Source of the DNA: Hexactinellida sp. DTS-2022
Lineage: Eukaryota > Porifera > Hexactinellida
Length of the DNA stretch: 64,000 nt
Direction of reading: 5' to 3'
Assembly (NCBI GenBank): GCA_028753945.1
Contig: JAPNXP010000001.1
Location: 17,288,501-17,352,500 of the forward strand
The notes under the pieces were generated by a model. That model did no database searches. It was not told where the DNA came from and worked only from the letters and a program-made list of their open reading frames with translations. Every line of letters begins with the position of its first letter. The first letter of the stretch is position 1. A program made the position numbers and the translations under genes. Below, one piece after another: positions 1 to 10,281 of the stretch.

Positions 1-238
1 TTGGATGCTAGCTTCTAGTTTCAATTTGATTTTTGCTATTTAAGAACAACTACATTAAATAATTATTGATATTATAAATTTGTAAATGCTAAATCAGTAA
101 CCAAGATACTTGTTTACCTATTACAACATTTGGGAGTTAGTCTCTTTCTCAATTAGAGATTCGGTATCTAGCCCCCTATAACTTAACTACAATCTGGACA
201 AACAAACAATCGAGTAATCGAGTTTTAATAGTGACGTT

Positions 239-375
239 CAGTGGCGGCGCTACTGATGGAGCACATTAACATTAATTTTAAGACTCTGCCCCACCTAGGT
301 GGGGCTTTAGGTTGAGGCACACTGAAATTAAGGTTGGCACAAGCCCTACCTGGCCCCACCCTCCCTCCACCCCTG
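239..375. mobile_element. hAT-type MITE in the RBR-A 3' flank
   Basis: It starts CAGTGGCGGCG and ends CCACCCCTG. It is flanked by 8-bp direct repeats GTGACGTT (231-238) and GTGTCGTT (376-383), with one mismatch. The same insertion sits at the same place in the three other duplicons, so it predates the duplications. It is non-coding. Confidence 0.75.
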
Positions 376-626
376 GTGTCGTTCTATAAATTCTTCCTTG
401 TGTGTGAATATTGTTAACAAATTGCGGCAATGTATTCGTTGGAAGGAAAGTGTCAGTTTCTGATATCTATTATTAATTCAATTAATACAAACTTAAACCT
501 AAAAGATAGTCCAATATGAATATAAATAATACCGAAAGTATACGTATATACAAACAAAGTTCATTCAAGTCCAATAGCAGAATAATATAAATACGCAAAA
601 CCTTAGGTTAATGTTTAGAGACAATG

Positions 627-1451
627 CTACAATTTAGTCTGTATTGGAGCAGGGACACACTTTATACCGATAGAATTATAACTCTTACTCTTGCAATCAA
701 GACTCCCTCCACTTGCTACAGATAAGCAGATAAAACAAAACTTAGTACTGCATTTGCAACATGTCATTGTGTTGCAGTCGACAGTATGCTCGATAAGAGT
801 AGTACATCTCTTGTTTGGACACGCTCTCCATTTCGGAATGGATATTATTTTCCCATTATCATCAGAAAAATCCTTCTTAGGACAATTTCTCAATGTTTCA
901 ATGCTCTCTCTCATACAATTTGCATTCCCACAAATTTTATGGTTTCCCATATTTTTCCATTCCTTCAGACAGTACCAGCAAAACATGAAAGGATTTCCTG
1001 CTTTTTTCGGGCAAATTGTACAATGAACTTCCGGAGTATCAGTCCTCTGTCTTGAGCATAAAGTACGACACTGTGGACATTCCTGAATATCTTGACTCTC
1101 ATAGAAGTTTGTGGTTATTGCAGTTGTAAGGAAAAGTTCTTCTTCTTTATTAGGAAGTCCAAATTGAATTATATCTTCAGGAGATATTATTTTAGTACAC
1201 ACTGTGCAGGTAATCTCATATTTCATTACTTCTACTTGATGCCACGCGTGGTCGAGGAGATCATTTGGACAAATGTAATGTCCACATTTCATTTTTATCC
1301 CATTAACTTCAAAACATACACTACATTTATCTTTAGGATGGATAGAAGATACTTTTCTATCTTGATCTCGCAAAGGAGCAAATAGCATATAACAGCTTCT
1401 AGCTTGGGTAAATATTTTATCTTTTTCATCAAATGGGTTAGCGAGGGCCAT
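627..1451 (-). CDS. RBR-type E3 ubiquitin ligase-like protein, copy A
   Basis: A 274-aa intronless protein with RING1-IBR-RING2 architecture. RBR ligases take a ubiquitin-type modifier from an E2 onto a catalytic Cys in RING2 and pass it to a substrate. RING1 uses C43, C46, C56, H58, C61, C82 and C85; the position where a fourth Cys is usual is Asp64. The IBR has C125/C128, C144, C147, C158, C161, H171 and C174. RING2 has C211, C216, the presumed catalytic C226 in DCNTMTC, then C231, C234, C239 and C242. The first RING2 pair is spaced Cx4C rather than the usual Cx2C. There is no extra N-terminal domain and no membrane segment, so the protein is small for an RBR. The start MALANPF is shared with copy B. 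UBL-1 lies upstream on the same strand. The family is clear; the substrate is unknown. Confidence 0.88.
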   Translation of the reverse strand: MALANPFDEKDKIFTQARSCYMLFAPLRDQDRKVSSIHPKDKCSVCFEVNGIKMKCGHYICPNDLLDHAWHQVEVMKYEITCTVCTKIISPEDIIQFGLPNKEEELFLTTAITTNFYESQDIQECPQCRTLCSRQRTDTPEVHCTICPKKAGNPFMFCWYCLKEWKNMGNHKICGNANCMRESIETLRNCPKKDFSDDNGKIISIPKWRACPNKRCTTLIEHTVDCNTMTCCKCSTKFCFICLSVASGGSLDCKSKSYNSIGIKCVPAPIQTKL

Positions 1452-1607
1452 ACTAAGTATACAGTGTATTGCAATAAATAAGAATTAATTCTTGTTTCTA
1501 ATAATGGTAGACCCAGGTAGAGAATCAATACACAGTCCAATAAACAAATTATTATATGCACTTCCTACAAACGAAATATTATCGTAAGTGATTCCTCAGC
1601 TCATTAG

Positions 1608-1617
1608 TTTATAAAGG
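1608..1617 (-). promoter_or_regulatory. Possible TATA box of RBR-A
   Basis: On the minus strand this reads CTTTATAAAC, about 157 bases before the ATG. RBR-D has a similar CTTTTATAAAC near 46561-46571, and RBR-C has TATATAAAG near 35785-35794. It is a weak motif in AT-rich DNA. Confidence 0.3.
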
Positions 1618-2718
1618 ATAATTTACTTAAGACCAGTACAAACTGGGCCATAGGAAGGTGTTTAGAGTGGAAATTTGACCTTTTCCGCCCTACATTAACT
1701 GAATACCCTGCCCAGAGTTGGAATCGGGTCCACTTCTCAGCCCGAATTTATCAAGAATAATGTTATGAGTAATTAGTCCCTTTATAAAATCGTTACGGGA
1801 AGCATTTTCTACTTTTGCATAAATTAACTGAGATATTGTAAATATAATTATAGATTAACTAGAAAAATCAGAACACGGAACATTATATTTTACATTAGAA
1901 GTCGACCTGATTTGTGCCCCATTGAACCTTAACCAAACCGACCTAACCCCAATCCACCCAAAATTGGTTGGAATTGGTTAAAGAGCTAAGATACTTGCAG
2001 TGTGATTTGATTTAGATGCCGAATGTCTGGTCTGACTTTATGACTCAGAAATTCCAGGATAAACCCCTGGTTTTGTTTCGTACTAATTTTACCTCAGAGA
2101 TAGTGTCACCTTTAGGGTTTAATTTATATCAAGTGTATTATCTTTAGGAATTAGGATAATTATAATCTTTCATACATTTCTTAATAGTATAATCTCGGTC
2201 ACTTCAAGATGGATCACCCACTAAGCGGTCACGCAATATGTTATAAAATGTCTATTGATTCTAATTTTTGTTTTATTTTGTTTGATTCATCTAAATTCCA
2301 CAACTGAAGTCCAATTCAATTTTATCCCGATATTGTAATCAATATTTCATTCAAAACATTACGGTTAATACGAATTCTAGATACGGAGTGAAATTTTGCA
2401 TTCCCCTTTATTAGGGTAGCGAAAAAACTAGATGAATTCAAGAACCCTAAAATGTATCCTTTAGGTGGTTAATTATGGCCGACACGTTGGATTTTGGAAT
2501 TAGCGGACTATACCCAAAAATACACAAATTGCTTTAAAGAATAAATATAAAAAAATTAAAATCTAATAAAAATATACAATTAATGTTGCTAGCGAGCGGA
2601 CTAATAAATACTAATATATAACTAATTTCATGATATGAATTTGTAAATGTGTATATTAAGAAATCTGCATACTTGTTTACCTTAACAACATTTGGGAAAA
2701 AAGCTTTTATAATGGGTT

Positions 2719-2877
2719 CAGAGGCGTAGCTAGACCTGGATGAAGATGCGGCACTGGTAGATTATGGTTGCGGCATTTCCGCACTACGTATAGTATTATA
2801 CTAGTGGGAATTTTTGTGGGCACAAATTTTCAAGGTGCGGCCTGGGCCCCAAGTGTCGCACCCTGGCTACGCGTCTG
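2719..2877. mobile_element. hAT-type MITE
   Basis: The ends CAGAGGCGTAGC and GCTACGCGTCTG form an imperfect inverted repeat. It is flanked by AATGGGTT (2711-2718) and AATGGGAT (2878-2885), an 8-bp target duplication with one mismatch. Unit 2 keeps only its left end, at about 17154-17246. Confidence 0.75.
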
Positions 2878-3514
2878 AATGGGATCCCTGGGAGGGACCC
2901 ATTAAAATGCATTTGTATTTCCTAGTACTTTACCACAGTCCCTACAAAAAACACAAAAATCGAGCAATACTAACAATAAAGATTTAAATCGTTATGCTAA
3001 TTTATAGTGAACTATTAATTTAAAGGGATTAGTACACTAATTGAGTTCAGAATACTATTTAATAAAATCCCCTATAAACTCATGGCGTACCGACGAAGAG
3101 TGATAATATCTAAGTTCCGACTTTGACAAGACAATTAAGTAGTCTTAAGACCAACCTTTATAAATCAGCAACACAATAATGGCACAAACTAAGCACAATA
3201 TATAAATTCGTGCACTGCTAAAAGGTTTAGTAGTATTTAAATATCTATCGATTGCATTTAAATGAATAGTCGCCACTATTTATAATATTTATGCTATAAA
3301 AACTTAACGAGGTGTTAAAACGTCCCAAATAAAACACCAAAATATAAAAATTTCAGCAAACATCAATTAAACTCTGTTCTCAGGAGAGGATACAGATTAA
3401 TGAATAATGAATAACTAATAATTTAAATCGATCTTCAAGGGAAATTACATTTATCAAATAATATTTGAAATGTCTACCGGATGTTCATTGCAATAAGAAT
3501 AAAGTATTACAAAA

Positions 3515-4521
3515 TTAACAACCTCCTGGTAATCTAACGACTAATACAATATTTGATCCTTCATGAATTCCATAATCTGAGAATATCATCACTTTACCAC
3601 CTTGATTGACTTCTAGTTCTTTAGAGCAGTGGAGCAGTCGTTGTTGTTCTACACTAATACCAGTTGATGTCTGCACTCTAACTTTCAGGTCCGAAATTGT
3701 AAAATTCTAAACATAATAAGTTAATAATGACGGAACACACGATTGAATACCAATAGTAAAGCAATTTATTTGGGGGGGGGGAATTGGCCGACTATGTCCT
3801 CCATACATCAAGTTTATGCCATTTTGTAATAAAAATGATAGATAACTACATTGGTATTTCTCATTGGAAGCACTATCTAAAGTAATTAATTGGGAAATAC
3901 TAATTTAGTAAGCCCCGGTATTGTTGAATATCTACATAGTATATAAATTTAACAAACAATTTCCTAGATAATAGTACTTGAACGTAGCAATAATATATTC
4001 CAAGTATATAAAATTACTCCGTGGGCCCCTGACTTTGGGCTGTGGAGAACAGCTATTGTATTAACTGGTATATAGCTAGTGACCCGACGCCATTTAAATT
4101 CCACAAAGGGCTGTTAGAATAGGCGTGAGTTTATCTAATAAATATGCAAACATATAACACTATGTAAAGTATAAATGCGCAATATGGAACAGGCTCAATT
4201 ATTCCAGATTTTGCAAACACAGTCTGATACAGCAAAGCCGCTTAATCGGGAGACGGATAAGTGGAATTACATTAACCAGTACGAAGTTTGGGAAAGAAAT
4301 TCCTGCCTATTGCATAATTTACAGTGATTAATTGGAAAATTGGACAGATGAAATAGAATTCCTTCTCCAGATGCGTTCGATAAAGAGACTTAAACATTAT
4401 TAGTTTAATTTTGAATGTAATAAATTATAATAAGGATTAAATATTAAACCTTCATCTTGGTCTTTTCAATAGGAATAGTTCGTGTCTTTCCTTCTAAGCC
4501 AGAAATATATATGTTGTTCAT
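3515..4521 (-). CDS. Ubiquitin-like modifier UBL-1 (two exons)
   Basis: Exon 1 is 4450-4521 (24 codons) and exon 2 is 3515-3706 (63 codons plus TAA), giving 87 aa. The intron 3707-4449 is phase 0, with donor AAG/GTTTAA and acceptor TTTAG. Aligned to ubiquitin, exon 1 covers strands beta1-beta2 (MNNIYISGLEGKTRTIP) and exon 2 the helix to the C-terminus. SVEQQRLLHCSKELE matches ubiquitin PPDQQRLIFAGKQLE, and LVVRLPGGC matches LVLRLRGG. Leu8, Leu for I44, and V70 keep the hydrophobic patch. The R72 equivalent is kept, R74 is Pro, the K11- and K48-like lysines remain, and K63 is lost. One Cys follows GG, so C-terminal trimming would be needed for conjugation. The donor is weak beyond GT; without splicing the frame stops one codon later. 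RBR-A lies downstream on the same strand. Transcript evidence would settle the splicing. Confidence 0.85.
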
Positions 4522-5164
4522 GATTTCAGTTGTCAATCTTGAACTAAAGCAAATTAAATAACCTATGTGTAAGTGGGTTGCCGAAATCCAGGAGGGCGCC
4601 AGTAAGGTTCCAAATTTAAGTGGTACCAATGCTGGTGATCCTATGGACTAAGATACGGTAAGATATTGATAATGGCACATAAAGATCCTTACCAGAAAAT
4701 TTTGAAGATAACCCTACAATTTGAGCTATCCTACAATTTGAGACCATATCGATTAAAAACTAAATTTCACTTGTTTATTCTCGTGACATCTTACTTGAAA
4801 GTTCAATTTTAACCTGGCTGATTGCATTGAAATGAAATAAATTTCGAATTCTGTTCAAAATCGATTATAATTAACTATACAAAATAAACCAATTTTTTAA
4901 TTCGCCAATTAATGGTTAATCTATATTAAATCAAATTCACTAGTTGAATAATGAAGTGCCTATGATTCCTTTATATATCACAGAGAAAGGATATTCAGTT
5001 ACTGCTTACTTCTTCCAAGTTATATGCAACCCTATTTGGACCTATACTGCTAGTGGCATATGATTTCAAAAACATACAATTTTAACCAAGAGAATACATA
5101 CTTTAATTGTGTAAATTTTGTGCAGTTTAGTTCTATTCTATTTTCTATCTCTGGGTAAGGGGAG
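4522..5164. other. UBL-1 5' flank
   Basis: No gene was recognised. The stretch is shared with 20640-21780, 28065-29200 and, in part, 38990-39400. An in-frame open stretch runs upstream of the UBL-1 ATG to about 4629 but has no ATG of its own. Confidence 0.55.
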
Positions 5165-5290
5165 TACGACAACTCGCATCACGACAATTCGCAACACGAC
5201 AACTCGCAACGGACAATTCGCAACACCGACAACTGGCAACGCGACAACTCGCAACACCGACAACTCGCAACGCGACAACTCGCAACAAAT
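5165..5290. repeat. Minisatellite at the decayed end of a hAT gene
   Basis: Roughly eight tandem copies of a 14-17 base unit containing CGACAACTCGCAAC, with small variants. It abuts the 3' end of the decayed hAT-like gene and replaces whatever coded for the transposase C-terminus. Confidence 0.85.
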
Positions 5291-5291
5291 C

Positions 5292-6938
5292 TGATTGGAC
5301 AATTAATGAACTCGTACAATGTTGGAACAAATAAGCTAAGTGTCCTAGATTGTGGGAACCTGTCTTTGATATTAGAGATCAAAACATCAATATAGCTTTG
5401 AGCCTCTCCTACAAAGTCCTCAGTTATAAGTGGATGAGAAATATCAATATCTTGTAGTATTGTTTCAAGGTTCGTCAATCGTCATGTATCCACTCTGTAG
5501 GGGATCTTTTTTCACAACTTCTAGAGCAGACAAACTGTCCTGTAAGATGGCGTCCGCATCTAGTAAGTTGTGCGTGGCTACCTGAAATACTCTCGAAAGG
5601 TTTCCAAGGATGGACAGAATGTCTGATAGCAAAAGTAATTTGGCCACAAATTTAGGCTTAGACATTTGCAGTGAAAGTTCCAGAGCTATTGCATTTCCTT
5701 CAGCAGTACCTTGTTCAAGTGTGAGCATTACGGACTTTATGCAACGTCTTAATGCATTAACAGCACTTTGATGAAATAGCCATCTTGTTTCAGTTGGCGT
5801 TGCATCTTTAGCTCAGGATCATTTAAAGCCTGTTCCATTTCCCTTAGTGCTGCTGTTCTGACGGTGCTTCTGGAGAAATAAACATACACTTCATTCAGTG
5901 TATGTTGGAATCTTTTCACCAGACGTGACTTCTCAGCTGCATTGCAGGTGGCAAGGGAAAGTCGGTGAGCTACACAGTGGGTAACAATGAAATTAGGTAC
6001 CTGTTCTTTCAAACGAGTTATTACGCCAGAGTGGGCACCAACATTGACGGCGGCTCCATCACAAGCACCACCTGCAAGCTGAGAAAGATTTAGTACTATA
6101 GGTGCTTTGCAGGTCAGGTATTTTACAATTGAATCTGTTATAACATCAGCAGTTCCCTCTGACACTTCAAGCAATTTCAAATTTCTTGTTTGTACCTCAG
6201 CATCCGAACCAAGGTATTGAACACACAATCCAAGTTGTTTGGTCACTGAGATATCAGTTGCCTCATCCATGATTAATGAATAATATGGAAATTTCTTAAT
6301 ATCTTCCAATACTTCTTCCTCCAGAGTAACACCAATTGCCTGAACCATTTCACCCATGATACTTTCGGATTGATAATTTGCATTCTTCCCCTTGACAAGA
6401 TCTGGCAATGTTCTATTACTAAGCTGAATGCATAGCTCCTTTAGATCTGCAAAGTTTGTTGTGTGTTGTATTTCCTTTTTTGCCAGAAAGTTCATGCATC
6501 GTAGGGCATCCTGAAAAGCAACCTCATCAAGTGTAAGAATGCTAACATTTTCAATTACCTCCATTACGGTCTGCTTTGTTGCTACCCGTACTATTCCCTC
6601 ATGGTAGGCAATAGCACATGCTTCATGTGCAGCACAGCCTTCGTGTTGTAGGAGATGGTCGAGTATGTTTCCTGTGAACGGTTCAGTTACAAAAACCTGT
6701 GTTTTGCTCCTAGTTTTCAATGTATCATGGGAGCAGTAGAGACAATACATTCCCCCTACGCGTTGTCATATTCGTCAAAATGTTACATTCTGATCTTCCA
6801 GCGGTTGTCTTGAGTCAGTTGTGCAGTCTGCTGTAGCAGTAGAGCTCATACTAGTTACTGGAACAGGTGAAATCAGTTCTAGACTAAAGCTAAGCTTTGC
6901 TGGCCATCTGTAGTCTTCAACTTATTTTTTGGTGGCAT
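5292..6938 (-). pseudogene. hAT-like transposase pseudogene (ZNF862/KIAA1586 type)
   Basis: The start MPPKNKLKTTDG at 6938 is typical of this family but soon meets a stop. The main open part, 5749-6750 (333 aa), carries MDEATDIS, the RNase H-fold motif CDGAAVNVGAHSG and THCVAHRLSLA, typical of hAT/DUF4371 transposases and their domesticated relatives. Similarity continues in a second frame at 5465-5728 and a third at 5292-5478, so at least two frameshifts have accumulated. The C-terminal dimerisation region is missing and a minisatellite follows. It lies in unit 1 next to the UBL 5' flank; the sister units do not have it, so it came in after the duplication. No clear terminal repeats were found. 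It is a dead copy. Confidence 0.8.
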
Positions 6939-8043
6939 AGCGCAAGTAAACTAAAAGTAGTGCAGTGAAAGCTAGTGGAGACAAACTTAAACACATTACA
7001 TAAGTATTAAAAAAGTAACATCGATGACACCATATTCTATTACGTCATATCTCACTCTCATGTACCCTTACAACAAAAAGTCCTGGCGAGAACCCTGGGT
7101 GCTACGCACCTTAAGTTAACTGTTTCTATCTTAGTGTTAATTGCAGTTTCTATTCTCCCAACACATTAATAGAATCCGGACAAACAAACAAACAAACAAA
7201 CAAACAAACAAACAAACAAACAAACAAACAAACAAACCAACAAACAAACCAACAAACAAACAGACAACAAACAACATTCGAATTTTAATAATAACAAATA
7301 ATTTATACTTAAGTTGAGATTGAAATTGGTGTAAAATTATTAATATATCTCTATATTAAAACACAATCGTTCTTTGTGTGTGTTTTTGTGTGCGGGTGTT
7401 TGTTAAAAATTAATTGGAAAGACTACGATCCCAGAAAGCTAATAATATGTATCCAAGGGTAATCTTGTACTATGACAACGATATATTGGTTTTGTAAATA
7501 ATTAATGGGAATAAAGCGCATAATTAGGTATAACACTTTCAATTTTTATCCGATTCGCACACAATGTTATATGACAACACAAAATACAATGAAATAAAAG
7601 TATGCCGATTTCTGAGATTATGACTACACGTAGGAACTAAATTGGATTCAGCTCTTACAATTTTGATTCAGTCGTTGCAAATCTGTATCATATTATAAAA
7701 TACAGTCGACTTCGCTTAAATAGCGAAACAAACTTCAAATTTATCATTCGTTCCTTTGTCCGGTAACAACTTGATAAATGGGTCTAACGAATTACTTTGA
7801 GGCGTTCATTTCATGGCGAAAAAATCCAAAATTGCAGCTGTGCCGACAGTATGTTCCTTTGGAGGCACTATTAATAAACCAACCACCAAATATAGTGCCA
7901 TATGCAATTGTTGTGTAATAATGCTTCTTTTAGGTTCTGATTTTGTTACTAGCTAATTATGGCTATTTTAGAGTGAGTCCTACCATAAAATTGGCAACGA
8001 ACAGTGGCCTTACATTGAAAATATAGGTGTAATAATGGAAAGA
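6939..8043. other. Repeat-rich intergenic stretch
   Basis: No gene was recognised. It contains Helitron-like debris in minus orientation around 7090-7300 with the (CAAA)n tract 7182-7265. A plus-strand Helitron-like 5' end, TCTCTATATTAAAAC, begins near 7343. Half of a pogo-like MITE (TACAGTCGACTTCGC) lies near 7703-7800. Confidence 0.5.
7182..7265. repeat. (CAAA)n microsatellite
   Basis: A tandem CAAA tract inside Helitron-like debris. The same motif recurs at the internal 5' side of many elements of this family. Confidence 0.9.
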
Positions 8044-8436
8044 AATAACTTATTTGTAGGTCGCCTACAATGTCGGCTAGCCGACATATAAGCAAATGTC
8101 GCCGACAAATAATGATTCTTTCCTCTAATACTCCATAATACTCACTTTAAAAGTTAAGGCTTTTGGTTCGCTCCCAATTCATTGTCGCTTCTTAGTAGCT
8201 AAGTTATTTTCCCTCCATAATAGATTATTTATTTTCAATCTTGCAGGGACTTTTCCTCTAATTCGTCCAATTTTAGATGAATTCCTTATATGTCGGCGAG
8301 ATTTTGCTTATATGTCGGCCAAATCATTATTTGTCGGCGAAATTTGCTTATATGTCGGCCAAATCATTATTTGTCGGCGAAATTTGCTTATATGTCGGCT
8401 AGCCGACATTGTAGGCGGGCGCCATATAAGTAAGCC
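8044..8436. mobile_element. MITE with GTCGGC-rich inverted repeats
   Basis: Inverted ends share CTACAATGTCGGCTAGCCGA and the following TTTGTCGGCGAAATTTGC-type repeats. TAATGGAAAGAA occurs just outside both ends, suggesting a target duplication. The right arm carries two extra copies of the TATGTCGGCC repeat. It is non-coding and of uncertain superfamily. Confidence 0.6.
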
Positions 8437-8886
8437 GTAATGGAAAGAATGACAATAATGACAATAATGACAATATTCGTGCGGGAGTGGAATCTGACGC
8501 GGACGGTGGAGAGGTGGACCTGAAACAAGATTCCAACACAGTGGCCTTAGTACAAAAGGATTTAGTGTCTCTATCAATTGTTAAGTATACATTATAGAAT
8601 GCTTATCTGAGACTGTGATTTAATTGGTCGAGAGGAAGTTCATTCATCCAATAGTTATTGTGTTCCCTCTGTCTAACCCTACATTTCTAAAATTCCAATA
8701 TGTCTATTTGAAATTATATCCAATTTGTATCAATTAAAACAATAACTGTTTCCATCTCGATTCAAGGAGTTGTATAGTTCCTTAATGTTCGGTAATTTAC
8801 AATATTTGGATTCTGTATTAAACACACGGACAAGTTCTCTAATTTATAAGATTGTCTGTTTAAGTTGGGTTAATATTTATAAATAA
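8437..8886. repeat. Duplicon tail segment
   Basis: No gene. The stretch from GTGTCTCTATCAATTG to the AT-rich end near 8880 matches 22437-22670, 29600-29640, 32755-32930 and 41755-42110. A trinucleotide-like ACAATAATG tract lies near 8450-8475. Confidence 0.6.
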
Positions 8887-9391
8887 CGAGCTCTTCGGTT
8901 TCGGTCGCTTTGCGACAGATCGGTGCTACGCACCTCAAGTTAACGGCCGCTATGCGTCCTTACTCTTACCCTTTCTAACATAGAAAAGATAAAAGGGACG
9001 TTATTTACTTCCCTTTCTAAGATTTCCATTTTTAGCTTGTTTTTCATATTCTGAATTTATAAATGCGAAATTAGTGCACAGCATACTTGTTTACCTATAA
9101 TACCTGTTGAAAGCAAACCTCTAGGTTTATTATGAATTTTCATTAATTTGTTTACCTATTTGTGTAATCAACAATAAATATTCATAATAGAAATTTGTAA
9201 ATGCGAAATTCGTGATCAGCATGCTTGTTTACCTATTATAACATTTGAAAGTTAGATTCTATCTCATATATTAATTCGGTTTCTATTCCCCAATCACTTT
9301 AATACAATCCGGACAAACAAACAAACAAACAACAATCGAGATTTTATAATAATCCTTCGCAAAGCGACCGAGATCGATGGACTTGGACACT
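8887..9391 (-). mobile_element. Helitron-like non-autonomous element (composite)
   Basis: In minus orientation the 3' end is at 8887, preceded by A (T on the element strand): hairpin GTCGCAAAGCGAC, then CGAAGAGCTCG. Inside are core repeats with AAATGCGAAATT and a (CAAA)n tract at 9310-9330. The far side abuts a second, plus-oriented hairpin end at about 9356-9391, so two copies appear fused. Confidence 0.55.
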
Positions 9392-9548
9392 ATACTATAG
9401 TATATTCGGTAAAGTAATACAGGCAGTGATTTCAATACTGGCCCACTACATGGTAGTCGGTACCGTGAAAATTTGTTAATATTTAAGCTCATAATTTTAA
9501 TAAATTATAACATTATAGTTTTGCAACCTATCAATCTTTTCAAGAAAA

Positions 9549-9835
9549 CGAGCCCTTCAATCTCGGTCGCTTTGCGACGGACAATTTAACTGATTCCCGC
9601 TCTCGCTTGTTTACATGTATATTATTCCATAACAGCACATGACCATATTTGAATTTTGAAAATAATGAATTTGTAGTCAGCATATTTGTTTGCCTTATCT
9701 GACATTTGGAATTTAGTCTCTAGGTTCTTTTTAATTTTAATGAATTTGTTACCTCTTTTTGCAAACAACAACAACAACAACAAATGTTCATATCAGAAAT
9801 TGTAGATTAATTTCATAATCAGCAAACTTGTTTAC
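9549..9835 (-). mobile_element. Helitron-like fragment leading into duplicon unit 2
   Basis: It begins CGAGCCCTTCAATCTCGGTC after an A, the reversed 3' end of the family. It runs through a short (CAA)n tract at 9765-9782. Matching copies are at 24131-24240 and 33942-34204. The hAT element 9836-13069 interrupts it. Confidence 0.5.
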
Positions 9836-10225
9836 TAGGCCGGATCAAGAAAAGTACAATTGGTCGGATCAACTTCTACCTAAGGGAAAAGTTGCCTTTA
9901 CTCCTTTCTAGGATTATAAGAAATTTAGATCCGAAAAATATATTGATTTGACCCTTGCGGTTTAATAGTTTTGCTGTGTCACTTTCACATAATTAACCTT
10001 AAATCCTCCGAATTTTCAAAATCCTTTGACTTAGCCCATTAAATGTATTAATTAGTAATAGTAAGTCGCCAATTTGCTGTCGAATAGTATATAAAGCTAA
10101 TCTCCATCTATTAGGATACTAAAGTTATGAAGAAATTCTTTGTATTTTCGATCATACCCTAATAATATCACCCCCCCCCCCTCCTTCCCTCCTTTTTCCC
10201 CAAAATTTGAAAATGCATAACACTA
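9836..10225 (+). repeat. Left long terminal inverted repeat of the hAT-like element
   Basis: It is almost identical to the reverse complement of 12680-13069, from GGCCGGATCAAGAAAAGTAC through the poly-C run near 10171-10180. Confidence 0.85.
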
Positions 10226-10281
10226 GCTTTTTGATCAGTTGTTGAATAAAGCAAGGTTCAATTATATTATATGCAGTTAAT

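Larger units (their letters stand above)
1452..3514. other. Spacer between RBR-A and UBL-1
   Basis: No gene was recognised. It holds the RBR-A 5' flank, with a minus-strand TATA-like CTTTATAAAC near 1608-1617. Roughly 1900-2160 is conserved in unit 2, but with indels that break any shared reading frame. A hAT MITE lies at 2719-2877, followed by AT-rich UBL-1 3' flank. Confidence 0.6.
1..5164. repeat. Segmental duplication unit 1 (RBR-A + UBL-1)
   Basis: First visible copy of a duplicated block. In plus-strand order it holds the RBR 3' flank, RBR-A, a spacer, UBL-1 and the UBL 5' flank. The same landmarks recur in order from 13078, 25078 and 34205, for example the string around ATGCTAGCTTCTAG at the left and the UBL 5' flank near 4920-5040. 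The left edge may lie outside the window. Confidence 0.85.

Noticed and set aside
691-1026. Plus-strand 111-codon frame opposite RBR-A, also present opposite RBR-B and RBR-C
   Set aside because: It persists only because the RBR on the other strand is conserved; its predicted protein has no domain character.
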